NCBI GenBank assembly: GCA_903903715.1
Contig: CAIUZX010000527.1
Location: 1 to 12,103, forward strand
Reading direction: 5' to 3'
From: an uncultured Caulobacterales bacterium
Lineage (GTDB): Bacteria; Pseudomonadota; Alphaproteobacteria; Caulobacterales; Caulobacteraceae
Length of the DNA stretch: 12,103 bases
Every line of letters starts with the position of its first letter. The first letter of the stretch is position 1. The notes under the pieces were generated by a model. It saw nothing but the letters and a program-made list of their open reading frames with translations. It was not told the origin of the DNA and ran no database searches. Shown here piece after piece: positions 5,871-12,103 of the stretch. Made by a program: the position numbers and the translations under genes.

Positions 5871-6821
5871 TCAGCCCATCGCGTTGAGGCCGACGGCCAC
5901 CAATCCGAGGATGATCAGCACCACCCCGATCAAAGAGCCGGCGAAAAGGAACGCCATGCGCGCGAGCGTGCCGAAGACGCTGGTCCGATAGACGCCGCGC
6001 AGGTGGAGGAACAGATGCACAGGCGCGGCGAGCAGGACGAACTGGCCGAGGTCATACGGCGCCGCCATCGACACCGACACCAGAAGGCCCAGGAAGCACA
6101 GGCTGTGCAGCGAGAAGATCACGTGGTCGAAGATGAACACGTCGCGCCGCCAGAAAAAGGCGATCGACATCAACAGGGTGGACAGCGGCAGCATCAGGAA
6201 GGCGAACCGCTCCCCCCAGGTTTCCAGCACCAGGTAGAACCGTTCCGGATCGTCGATGGCGCGCTGCAGTCTCTGCTGCAGCCAGTTGGTGGCGGCGACA
6301 TCGTCCTTGTCGGAGCCGAGCTTGACGTGGACGTTCGCCGTCGCAGCCTTGATCTTCTCCCGTTCCGCGGGATTGAGCTCGCTTAGTGACTTGGTCTGGC
6401 CGTCCTTGGAGTTCACGGAGGCTAGGTTGACCGGGTGGACATGCTTCGGCGTCAGGCTGCCGACCATGAACACCACCAGCAGCACGACCAGAAACATCCG
6501 CAGCGGCGGGATCTGCGGCGCGCGATGACCGGTGAGATAGTCCCGGGTCAGGCCGCCGGGATCGCGCACCAGCCGCGGCAGGGTCGTCCATAACCGTCCG
6601 TCGAAATGGAATAGCCCCTCGAAGGCTTCGGCGACGAGCTTCAGCGCGGAACGATGAAAGTCTTCGCCGAGCTGGCCGCACTGGTGGCACCAGGGTCCGG
6701 CCAGAGGCGTCGCGCAGTTGGCGCAGGGCGTGCCCGGAGGAAGCTCATGACCGCTGCGGCGTCGCCATCTTAAAAAACCGCCGAGCGAACCTGCCGCAGC
6801 GGTGTCGAGTTCATGCGACAC
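5871..6821 (-). CDS. DUF3667 zinc-ribbon membrane protein
   Basis: The 316-residue protein fits the DUF3667 family. A short N-terminal zinc ribbon has cysteines at 33, 36, 45 and 48 (CANC and CHQC). It is followed by the family's conserved region around FHFDGRLWTTLPRLV, DPGGLTRDYLTGHR and IPPLRMFL. A soluble loop of about 80 residues then follows the first membrane segment, with four further hydrophobic segments to the C-terminus. Molecular function is unknown for the family. The start chosen is GTG 6821, because AGGAGG at 6828-6833 is six bases before it. The in-frame TTG at 6827 directly abuts that site and is less likely. It lies 26 bp downstream of the hydratase gene on the same strand and is probably co-transcribed. 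It converges on the sensor kinase with only three bases between stops. Confidence 0.85.
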   Translation of the reverse strand: MSHELDTAAAGSLGGFLRWRRRSGHELPPGTPCANCATPLAGPWCHQCGQLGEDFHRSALKLVAEAFEGLFHFDGRLWTTLPRLVRDPGGLTRDYLTGHRAPQIPPLRMFLVVLLVVFMVGSLTPKHVHPVNLASVNSKDGQTKSLSELNPAEREKIKAATANVHVKLGSDKDDVAATNWLQQRLQRAIDDPERFYLVLETWGERFAFLMLPLSTLLMSIAFFWRRDVFIFDHVIFSLHSLCFLGLLVSVSMAAPYDLGQFVLLAAPVHLFLHLRGVYRTSVFGTLARMAFLFAGSLIGVVLIILGLVAVGLNAMG

Positions 6822-6847
6822 GCGCAACCTCCTGAAACTTTAGGCCC

Positions 6848-7705
6848 TCAACTGATCCACGAGGCTTTGCGTTTGTCAAAGAATGCCGCCAGCCCCTCGC
6901 GACCTTCAGGCGATACGCGTCGCGCCGCGATCCTTCGGGCGGTGTCCTCCATCAACGCCTGATCGACCGCCCGGCCGGTCACGTCCCGCACGAGCGTCTT
7001 CGCGTCGGAGACAGCGCCAGGGGCGGCGATCAGGGCTTCGGCGGCCAGCGCCTCCTGTCTTGCATTGAGTTCATCGGGCGTCGCCACCACCTCGTCGACC
7101 ATGCCGATCCGATGCGCCTCTGCGGCGTCGAACCGTCCAGCCAGGGCGAACAGCCGCCGGGCGTGTCTTGGCCCGATCGCCTCGACGACATAGGGGCTGA
7201 TTGTGGCGGGGGTCAGGCCAAGGCGAGTCTCGGAGAAGGCGAACACGGCGTCCGAGGTCGCCACGGCCATGTCGCAGGCGCAGACCAGGCCCGCGCCGCC
7301 GCCAAAGGCCGGACCTTCGACCAGCGCGACGGTGAGCATCGGCAGGCGGTGCAGGGCGTGCAACATGCGCGCCAGCTCCAGCGCGTCGGCGCGGTTTTCG
7401 GCTTCGGTCCAGCTCGCGGCGCTGCGCATCCAGTCGAGATCCGCGCCGCCGCAAAAGGCGTGGCCGGCGCCGCGGATGAACACGACGCGCACGCCCTCCG
7501 CCCCCGCCAGGGACTGAAGCGCCTCGGTGAGCGCAAGGATCATCCGCGCGTTGAAAGCGTTCCTGCGCTCCGGCCGGTTGAGCAGAAGCACAGCGACGCC
7601 CTCGACCGTGACCTCGAGCCGGACGGAGCTGTCCGTCGATTCATCCGGTTCGTCGGCGAACTTGGAGGCGATGGGCTCAGACACGGGGGATAGCTCCTTC
7701 GACAT
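6848..7705 (-). CDS. Enoyl-CoA hydratase/isomerase, LiuC-like
   Basis: A crotonase-fold enzyme of 285 residues. The oxyanion-hole motifs are FCGGADLDWM (about 84-93) and FGGGAGL (134-140). The stretch ADALELARMLHALHRLP and the block FSETRLGLTPATISPYVVEAIG strongly resemble bacterial LiuC, the methylglutaconyl-CoA hydratase of leucine and isoprenoid breakdown. Of the two glutamates used by mitochondrial enoyl-CoA hydratase, the second is kept (Glu159) while the first is replaced by Gly139, as I recall for LiuC-like proteins. Exact substrate is therefore inferred. No other liu genes are in the window, which weakens the pathway call. The first 25 residues are polar and unusual. ATG 7705 has a poor ribosome binding site, whereas GTG 7684 has AAGGAG nine bases upstream and may be the true start. 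It probably belongs to an operon with the lipoprotein and DUF3667 genes. Confidence 0.87.
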   Translation of the reverse strand: MSKELSPVSEPIASKFADEPDESTDSSVRLEVTVEGVAVLLLNRPERRNAFNARMILALTEALQSLAGAEGVRVVFIRGAGHAFCGGADLDWMRSAASWTEAENRADALELARMLHALHRLPMLTVALVEGPAFGGGAGLVCACDMAVATSDAVFAFSETRLGLTPATISPYVVEAIGPRHARRLFALAGRFDAAEAHRIGMVDEVVATPDELNARQEALAAEALIAAPGAVSDAKTLVRDVTGRAVDQALMEDTARRIAARRVSPEGREGLAAFFDKRKASWIS

Positions 7706-7735
7706 GAGGATCCGCGCGCCGAGGGCGTTGCAGGA

Positions 7736-8026
7736 TCAGCGTTGCGGCGCGACCCCGCTCGACGGCGGGTTGGCTGCAGGGGTGGGAGCGTAGTCCGGGC
7801 TGAACGCGCCGTCATTGACGCTCGACATATTCGAGACGGCGTTGGCCGCGACGGCGTTCGCGGGCTCAACCTTCGTCGGCGGCTCAGCAGGCGGAGGCGT
7901 AATGTGAGGCGCCGGCGCGGGCTTGGTGTCCGCCTCATCATGCGCGCGACGCGAACAGCCGCTGAGCGCCCCCGCGCCCAGAACCATCGCCGCAAACACC
8001 ACCAGAACCGGCCGCGTAGTGACCAT
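7736..8026 (-). CDS. Small putative lipoprotein, Pro/Ala-rich
   Basis: The 96-residue product begins with a short positively charged end and a hydrophobic core (VLVVFAAMVLGAGA) leading to the lipobox LSGC, with Cys24 as the probable lipidated residue. The mature part is charged at first (SRRAHDEADTK). It then becomes rich in Pro, Ala and Asn, including ANAV-type repeats, and shows no recognisable domain. It is likely an envelope lipoprotein of unknown role. ATG 8026 is chosen because GAGGGAAG precedes it and places the signal peptide at the N-terminus. An in-frame ATG at 8089 would add 21 residues before it. The gene ends 30 bp before the hydratase start on the same strand and is divergent from the phospholipase gene. 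Confidence 0.72.
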   Translation of the reverse strand: MVTTRPVLVVFAAMVLGAGALSGCSRRAHDEADTKPAPAPHITPPPAEPPTKVEPANAVAANAVSNMSSVNDGAFSPDYAPTPAANPPSSGVAPQR

Positions 8027-8142
8027 CTTCACGCTTCCCTCGTCGAACATCTCAGCAACAAACCGCATAACCGGTCCGTCCTGCCCCAAATGCCGCCTTT
8101 AGCACAGCTTTGCGATCCGTGTGCGATCCTGGCGACGACGTC

Positions 8143-8160
8143 TTAGGAATTTAAGCCTAA
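8143..8160. promoter_or_regulatory. Inverted repeat in front of the phospholipase gene
   Basis: TTAGG (8143-8147) and CCTAA (8156-8160) are a 5-bp inverted repeat with an 8-base AT-rich spacer, about 10 bp upstream of the phospholipase ATG. It lies in the short region between that gene and the divergent lipoprotein gene. It could be an operator for either gene, or chance. Confidence 0.25.
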
Positions 8161-8169
8161 CATGGGCTC

Positions 8170-9972
8170 ATGACAGGTTCCGGACGAGCGTCAACTGAAA
8201 GCGCGTTGTCGCGATTGTTCGTCGGCCCCAGGGCGGCGAAGAGCGTTGTCGGCTTTTCCCTGCCCGGCGGACGGCCGCTGTTCCGCTCCGGACAACCCGC
8301 AGACACCCTGTATTTCGTTCGTTCAGGCCGCCTCGGCGTCTACCGCGAGACGGCGGACGAGCCCTCGCACCTGCTGGGTGTCATCACCCCCGGAGAGCCC
8401 GCCGGCGAGATGTCGCTGATCGCCGGCACGCCGCATTCGGCCACGGTCACCGCCCTGCGGGATTCGGATATCCTGGCCCTGTCCCGTCATGACTTCTTCG
8501 AGGAGGCGCGGCGCCGCCCCGATGTGATGGCCGAACTCGCGAGGTTGATGATCCAGCGCGCGCGACAGGCGCCCAGCGCCAGCGGCGTCGGTCGGCCCTC
8601 CGTGTTTGGTTTCGTCGGCGTCTCGCAGGGCGTCGACGCGCGGGGCTTCGCCCAGGAGGTCGCGCAGGCGGTCTCGGAGCTCGGGATCACCATCGCCGTG
8701 ATCGGATCGGAAGGCGCGCACCAGACTCCGGAATGGTTCTCGCGGATTGAACGGGACCACGAAGTGGTGCTGATGGCCGCCGACCATCAGGAGCAGGACT
8801 GGGCGCACCAGTGCGTTCGTCAAGTCGATCGCCTGATGTTGATCGCCCGGGCGGACACGTCGTCGCCCCGCACGTCCCCCGTCGTTGCGCTGACGGCGGC
8901 GCAACTGCATCGCCAGACCGACCTTATCCTCATACAGCCGACGGACGCGGTCCGCCCGACCGGGTCGGACGCCTGGATCGACTGTGTCCGCGCCGAGCGA
9001 CACTTCCACGTCCGCAGGTCGCCGCGGGATATCCAGCGCATCGCGCGGGTGGTGTCCGGAACTTCGGTCGGCCTCGCCCTGTCCGGCGGAGGCGCGCGGG
9101 CCTACGCCCATGTCGGCGTCATCCGGGCCTTCCGGGAAGCGGGCCATCCGGTGGACTTCATCGCCGGCGCTTCCATGGGCGCGGTGATCGCCGCCGGCTA
9201 CGCCGCGGGCTGGGATGACCAGGAGATCACCGAGCGGGTGACAGCGGCGTTCGTCACCTCCAACCCCCTGGGCGACCTCACCTTCCCGATGGTGGCGATG
9301 ACCCGCGGCCTGACCGTGAAGCAGAGGCTGCGCGAACATTTCGGCGATCTGGAGATCCCGGACCTGTGGCTGCCGTTCTTCTGCACCTCATCCAACCTGA
9401 CCACGGCCCAGACCTTCACTCACCACCGCGGAAAGGTGCGGAAGGCTTTGCGGGCCTCTGTCGCCCTGCCGGGCATCCTGCCGCCGGTGGTGATGGGCCA
9501 GGATGTGCTGGTGGACGGCGCGGTCATGTGCAACCTGCCGACGGACCTGATGCGCAACTGGCACCGGGGAACGGTCGTGGGGGTCGACGTCGCCATGGCG
9601 GAGGGCCTCAACGCCGCCGACATCGCCCGCCCGCCGTCCTTCACCCGCTGGGTTCTGTCCGGCGAGTGGCGACACGGGCCGCCCATCGTCTCGATCCTGA
9701 TCCGCGCGGCCACGGCGCCCACGGCGCGGGAAACCACCATGGCGCACGCCGCGTGCGATCTTCTGATCGCGCCCAAGATCGACGGGGTGGAGCTGCGCGA
9801 CTGGCGCGCCTTCGAGCCGGCGGTCTCGGCGGGCTATCAGGCGACGAAGGCGGCGCTGGAACGCCTCGACCGGCCTCTGACCCGCCTTAGACGCGGGCCG
9901 GACGCGGATGACCCGATGCTGGGCGACATGTCGCCGATCGTCGAAGCCGTCAGAGCCTTTGGGCCAGAATGA
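8170..9972 (+). CDS. Patatin-like phospholipase with cyclic-nucleotide-binding domain
   Basis: This 600-residue protein has the layout of bacterial neuropathy-target-esterase-like enzymes. Residues about 14-130 form a cNMP-binding (Crp-like) domain, with PLFRSGQPADTLYFV and PGEPAGEMSLIAG. Residues 145-290 are a central region. Residues 298-480 are the patatin-type lipase, with the oxyanion loop SGGGARAYAHVGV, nucleophile Ser335 in GASMG, and the catalytic Asp449 in VDGAV. A Ser-Asp dyad hydrolase acting on phospholipid or lysophospholipid at the membrane is expected, possibly controlled by nucleotide binding. The central region has an FVGV-type strand and a DR-LMLIAR strand, and resembles a Rossmann/P-loop fold without a Walker A lysine. 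No signal peptide is visible. The ATG at 8170 has only a weak ribosome binding site. The last 23 bp overlap the end of tam on the other strand. Confidence 0.92.
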   Translation: MTGSGRASTESALSRLFVGPRAAKSVVGFSLPGGRPLFRSGQPADTLYFVRSGRLGVYRETADEPSHLLGVITPGEPAGEMSLIAGTPHSATVTALRDSDILALSRHDFFEEARRRPDVMAELARLMIQRARQAPSASGVGRPSVFGFVGVSQGVDARGFAQEVAQAVSELGITIAVIGSEGAHQTPEWFSRIERDHEVVLMAADHQEQDWAHQCVRQVDRLMLIARADTSSPRTSPVVALTAAQLHRQTDLILIQPTDAVRPTGSDAWIDCVRAERHFHVRRSPRDIQRIARVVSGTSVGLALSGGGARAYAHVGVIRAFREAGHPVDFIAGASMGAVIAAGYAAGWDDQEITERVTAAFVTSNPLGDLTFPMVAMTRGLTVKQRLREHFGDLEIPDLWLPFFCTSSNLTTAQTFTHHRGKVRKALRASVALPGILPPVVMGQDVLVDGAVMCNLPTDLMRNWHRGTVVGVDVAMAEGLNAADIARPPSFTRWVLSGEWRHGPPIVSILIRAATAPTARETTMAHAACDLLIAPKIDGVELRDWRAFEPAVSAGYQATKAALERLDRPLTRLRRGPDADDPMLGDMSPIVEAVRAFGPE

Positions 9973-10723
9973 ACAGACGGGGGAACGAAAACAGCGTCAC
10001 GCCGTCCGGCTCGACCGGGAAGTGGGGCTTGAGCCGCTCCCGATAGGCCGCGAGGAACGCCTCGCGCATCTCTGGCTCTGGCAACAGATCGAGGTACGGG
10101 CGCAGGCCCGTGCCGCGCATCCAGTCGACGATAGGATCATCGCCTTCCAGCACGTGCGCGTAGGTCGTGCTCCAGATATCGACCTCCGCCAGCGGCGCGA
10201 GCAGGCGATAGTAGGCCTCGGCCGAAAGCAGCGGCGTCAGGCCCCGCGCGTCCATCAGCCGGTCCGCCCAGGGCCCGTCGGCAGCCGTCGCCCGCAAGGC
10301 CACGTGCCAGGGTTCGGAGTGGCTCAGCGGCATCTGGCAGGCGAACACGCCGCCTTCGGGCAACATGCGAACTAGGCGCGGCAACAGATGCTCATGATCT
10401 GGCAGCCACTGCAGCGCGGCGTTGGTGAAGATGAGATCCGGCGCAGGGTCCGGAGCGTAGCCCGCGATGTCGCCGAGCACCCACTCCACTGGCACGGTCC
10501 GCGCCATCGCCCGCTCCAGCATCTGCGGGCTGGAGTCGAGCCCCGTCACCTGCGCCGTCGGGTGTCGCGAACACAGCACCGCCGCCTGCTCGCCAGTTCC
10601 GCAGCCGAGGTCCACGATCCGCGAGAATGACCGGTGTGACGGAATCTGTACGATCAGATCAATCGCCGGCCGATCACGATAGGACTTGAAGCGATTATAG
10701 AGGCCGGGATCCCAACTGGTCAC
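9950..10723 (-). CDS. tam: Trans-aconitate 2-methyltransferase
   Basis: The 257-residue protein closely resembles E. coli Tam, a cytoplasmic SAM-dependent enzyme that methyl-esterifies trans-aconitate, an inhibitory side product of aconitase chemistry. Visible features are the N-terminal SWDPGLYNRF, SAM motif I VDLGCGTG (37-44), the acidic GLDSS (Asp63) that should hold the ribose, and NAALQWLPDHEHLLPRLVRMLP. The C-terminal segments characteristic of Tam are EVDIWSTTY, IVDWMRGTGLRPYL and FSFPRLFILA. Length is normal. It starts with GTG at 10723, and GTGA overlaps the TGA of the upstream ybjQ-family gene, so the two are probably translated in a coupled way. Its 3' end overlaps the phospholipase gene by 23 bp tail to tail. 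Confidence 0.95.
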   Translation of the reverse strand: MTSWDPGLYNRFKSYRDRPAIDLIVQIPSHRSFSRIVDLGCGTGEQAAVLCSRHPTAQVTGLDSSPQMLERAMARTVPVEWVLGDIAGYAPDPAPDLIFTNAALQWLPDHEHLLPRLVRMLPEGGVFACQMPLSHSEPWHVALRATAADGPWADRLMDARGLTPLLSAEAYYRLLAPLAEVDIWSTTYAHVLEGDDPIVDWMRGTGLRPYLDLLPEPEMREAFLAAYRERLKPHFPVEPDGVTLFSFPRLFILAQRL

Positions 10724-11040
10724 AGCGGCTCCAGCACGACTGCGGTGCCATAGGCGAGGACCTCGGTGATGCCCTCCATGATCTCGTTGGCGTCATAGCG
10801 CATGGCCAGCACGCCGTTCGCCCCCATCTGCGCGGCGTGCGCGACGAGGAGGTCATAGGCCTCCGCCCGCGCGTGCTCGGCGAGCCGCGTATAGATGGTG
10901 ATATTGCCGCCGAAGATCGACTGAATGCCGGCGGCGAAGTTGCCGATCACGCTACGCGACCGAACCGTCACGCCCCGCACCAGTCCAACATTCCGGACGA
11001 TGCGATATCCTGGCGCATCATTGGTTGTAACGACGATCAT
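10720..11040 (-). CDS. YbjQ/UPF0145 family protein
   Basis: The 106-residue product fits the YbjQ (UPF0145, DUF74) family, small cytoplasmic proteins that have been described as putative heavy-metal-binding oligomers. Family features are the TTNDAPGYRIV start, GLVRGVTVRSRSVIGN, a central helix with ARAEAYDLLVAHAAQMGANGV, and the final MRYDANE, TEVLAYGTAVVLEP. Cysteine is absent, so metal binding by thiols is not suggested for this member. The ATG at 11040 has GGAG about ten bases upstream. It is the first gene of a two-gene unit with tam, overlapping it by four bases. The promoter would be in the 180-bp divergent region shared with the secreted-protein gene. Confidence 0.9.
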   Translation of the reverse strand: MIVVTTNDAPGYRIVRNVGLVRGVTVRSRSVIGNFAAGIQSIFGGNITIYTRLAEHARAEAYDLLVAHAAQMGANGVLAMRYDANEIMEGITEVLAYGTAVVLEPL

Positions 11041-11151
11041 CCAGCGGTTCTCCGTCCTTAATGCCTGAGCCCGACCGATACGACCTTACCGGCTTTTCCA
11101 CGACTGGCGAGAGGAAACGTTTGTGCACTGCACGGCCGAACCTCGATGATC

Positions 11152-11166
11152 TTAAATACAATTTAA
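11152..11166. promoter_or_regulatory. Perfect TTAA-N7-TTAA site, candidate CtrA box
   Basis: TTAAATACAATTTAA at 11152-11166 exactly matches the CtrA recognition pattern TTAA-N7-TTAA. It sits in the most AT-rich stretch of the window, 55 bp before the ATG of the secreted-protein gene and about 110 bp before the ybjQ start. A GANTC site (GACTC, 11227-11231) follows at the beginning of the secreted-protein gene. The flanking bases lack the extended TTAACCAT form, and the local AT richness raises the chance of a random match. Confidence 0.5.
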
Positions 11167-11220
11167 AGCCGTATTTTGTATATTCAAACTCGCCTTTTGG
11201 ATTTGATGCGAGGTCCGGTC

Positions 11221-11625
11221 ATGCCCGACTCACACGCAAGACTTGCGCTGTCATCCCTCACCCTCGTTTGCGCCCTGTGTGGGCCAATGGCGGTGAGCGC
11301 CGCGCCTGCGCCGCCCGCCCCGCCCGCCTTCAGGCTGGGAGAATGCCGCGACACGCGCGTGGCCTCCGTAAACATGCCCGTCCCGCCGGACCGGCGCGTG
11401 GAACTGACCAACGGCCTGACGCTTCACTATTATCAGGAGAACTACCGGCTCTATCCGCTGAAGCTCGGCCAGCCGGTGAAGGTCTGTCTGGTGAATATCG
11501 CAACCTATTGCGGATCTCGGCAGGTCAACACCCGGACATACCTGCTGCACCAACTCCACGACGCCTACCGGCGCCGACCGCAGATGCTGCCGGACACGGT
11601 CGACCCGTGTGCGAGGGAGCGCTGA
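11221..11625 (+). CDS. Small secreted cysteine-containing protein, unknown function
   Basis: The 134-residue product has a signal peptide (hydrophobic stretch about 8-25, probable cleavage after AVSA at residues 24-27) and then a short Pro/Ala linker. The mature part carries four cysteines, Cys42, Cys89, Cys97 and Cys130, which could form two disulphides after export. It contains LGECRDTRVASV, LTNGLTLHYYQENYRLYPL and GQPVKVCLVNIATYCG. I do not recognise a named family. The pattern C-x-DT-x-V, then CL and another C some eight residues on, recalls small exported alphaproteobacterial proteins of unknown role. ATG 11221 is chosen because GAGG precedes it at good spacing and it places the signal peptide at the N-terminus. 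A TTG at 11176 would give a 149-residue form. It has its own AT-rich promoter region and converges on the Rid-family gene. Confidence 0.72.
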   Translation: MPDSHARLALSSLTLVCALCGPMAVSAAPAPPAPPAFRLGECRDTRVASVNMPVPPDRRVELTNGLTLHYYQENYRLYPLKLGQPVKVCLVNIATYCGSRQVNTRTYLLHQLHDAYRRRPQMLPDTVDPCARER

Positions 11626-11636
11626 GCCAGATCAGC
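11621..11636. terminator. Short hairpin across convergent stops
   Basis: GCTGA-GCCAGA-TCAGC is a 5-bp inverted repeat with a 6-base loop, containing the stop codons of the secreted-protein gene and of the Rid-family gene. It is a possible weak two-way transcript end, without a U-tract. Confidence 0.25.
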
Positions 11637-12030
11637 CGCGGGGCACGCGGGCGTCGACCTCGATCTCGATCTTCATCCGCGCATCGACCAGGCCGCAGAC
11701 CAGCGCCGTCGCGGCGGGTCTGGCCTTGGCGCAGTACTCGCCGAAGATGGGCGCCAGCGGCTCGAAGTCCGCGCCGTTGGTCAGATAATAGCGGACCCGC
11801 ACCATGTGGCTGAGATCGCCGCCCGCCTTTTCCAGCGCCGCCTCGATGTTGCGAAAGCACTGGCGGGTCTGCTCGACCACGTCGTCGGAAATGGTCATCG
11901 CCGTATAATCGAAGCCCGTACAGCCCGACACAAACACCTCGGCGTAGGAGTCGAACTCCACCACCGCGGCGCGGGAATAGCCTGCCAGGGTCTCGAAGGT
12001 CGAGCCGGACGAGATGGATGATCGCAGCAT
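11632..12030 (-). CDS. Rid (YjgF/YER057c/UK114) family protein
   Basis: The 132-residue protein belongs to the Rid family, trimeric enzymes whose best known member, RidA, hydrolyses reactive enamine/imine intermediates made by PLP enzymes. Family features are AEVFVSGCTGFDYT, the helix VVEQTRQCFRNIEAALEKAGGDL, VRVRYYLTN, and the active-site region KARPAATALVCGL followed by KIEIEVDARV. Arg104 matches the substrate-carboxylate-binding arginine of RidA, and the KIEIE glutamates are in place. Its N-terminus differs from canonical RidA, so it may be one of the other Rid subfamilies with a different imine substrate. The ATG at 12030 has GGAG eight bases upstream. No PLP-enzyme partner gene is in the window; the upstream neighbour lies beyond the right edge. 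Confidence 0.9.
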   Translation of the reverse strand: MLRSSISSGSTFETLAGYSRAAVVEFDSYAEVFVSGCTGFDYTAMTISDDVVEQTRQCFRNIEAALEKAGGDLSHMVRVRYYLTNGADFEPLAPIFGEYCAKARPAATALVCGLVDARMKIEIEVDARVPRG

Positions 12031-12103
12031 GCTGTGGCTCCAGAGGCGCGAGAAAGGAAGGACGCCCGCCGGGCGCTTGCCCGTCGGCGCAGCCGTGCTA
12101 CAC

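Noticed and set aside
8323..9339. Minus-strand frame of 338 codons inside the phospholipase
   Set aside because: It is antisense to the cNMP-binding and patatin motifs and has no recognisable protein features.
11123..11133. GTGCA-C-TGCAC palindrome in the ybjQ/secreted-protein spacer
   Set aside because: Only five pairs around a single base, with no second copy seen; too short to call an operator.
11061..11813. Plus-strand frame of 250 codons over the secreted-protein and Rid genes
   Set aside because: It crosses two better supported genes and the AT-rich promoter, and the translation is Arg/Pro-rich noise without motifs.
12060..12103. GC-rich inverted repeat near the right edge as a terminator
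   Set aside because: The symmetric GCCCG/CGGGC halves leave a one-base loop and no U-tract follows; the neighbouring gene is outside the window.
1..12103. Mobile element, defence system, CRISPR array, tRNA or rRNA
   Set aside because: No transposase, integrase, toxin-antitoxin, nuclease or Cas-like protein, no regularly spaced repeats and no cloverleaf were seen; the genes are ordinary chromosomal families.

Overview
The window is GC-rich DNA, densely packed with genes, and looks like ordinary chromosome from an alphaproteobacterium, most likely of the Caulobacterales (Caulobacter/Brevundimonas/Phenylobacterium type). The main reasons are a recognisable MipZ division-site regulator, a DUF1489 protein, possible CtrA (TTAA-N7-TTAA) and CcrM/GcrA (GANTC) sites in front of genes, and a mosaic of small alphaproteobacterial families. 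I see no phage, insertion sequence, CRISPR array, rRNA or tRNA, and no stretch over 300 bases without a gene.

Layout, left to right. Positions 1-375 hold the Pro/Ala-rich 3' end of a gene that begins outside the window. A stand-alone cheW-like gene (475-960, +) follows, preceded by a 13-bp direct repeat. It converges on a DUF2306 membrane protein gene (965-1597, -). Next come three minus-strand genes in transcription order DUF1489 (3531-3130), mipZ (3045-2140) and a membrane-anchored J-domain protein (2140-1694). The last two overlap at TGATG. Divergent from DUF1489 is a large hybrid sensor histidine kinase with membrane, PAS, HisKA, HATPase and receiver parts (3669-5867, +).

The kinase converges on a possible minus-strand operon: small lipoprotein (8026-7736), LiuC-like enoyl-CoA hydratase (7705-6848) and DUF3667 zinc-ribbon membrane protein (6821-5871). 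Divergent from the lipoprotein is a patatin-like phospholipase with an N-terminal cyclic-nucleotide-binding domain (8170-9972, +), whose end overlaps the end of tam (trans-aconitate methyltransferase, 10723-9950, -). tam overlaps the upstream ybjQ-family gene (11040-10720, -) by GTGA. A small secreted cysteine-containing protein of unknown function (11221-11625, +) is divergent from ybjQ and has a perfect TTAA-N7-TTAA site in its AT-rich promoter. It converges on a Rid-family gene (12030-11632, -).

How the genes work together: the clearest theme is cell-cycle control and signalling (mipZ, a J-domain partner gene, a hybrid kinase, CheW, and sites of CtrA and GANTC type). The rest is general metabolism and envelope function. 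I found no convincing new multi-gene system. The best leads are the MipZ/J-domain coupling, the putative cell-cycle promoter sites, an 18-bp near-perfect operator-like palindrome, and the degenerate central domain of the phospholipase.
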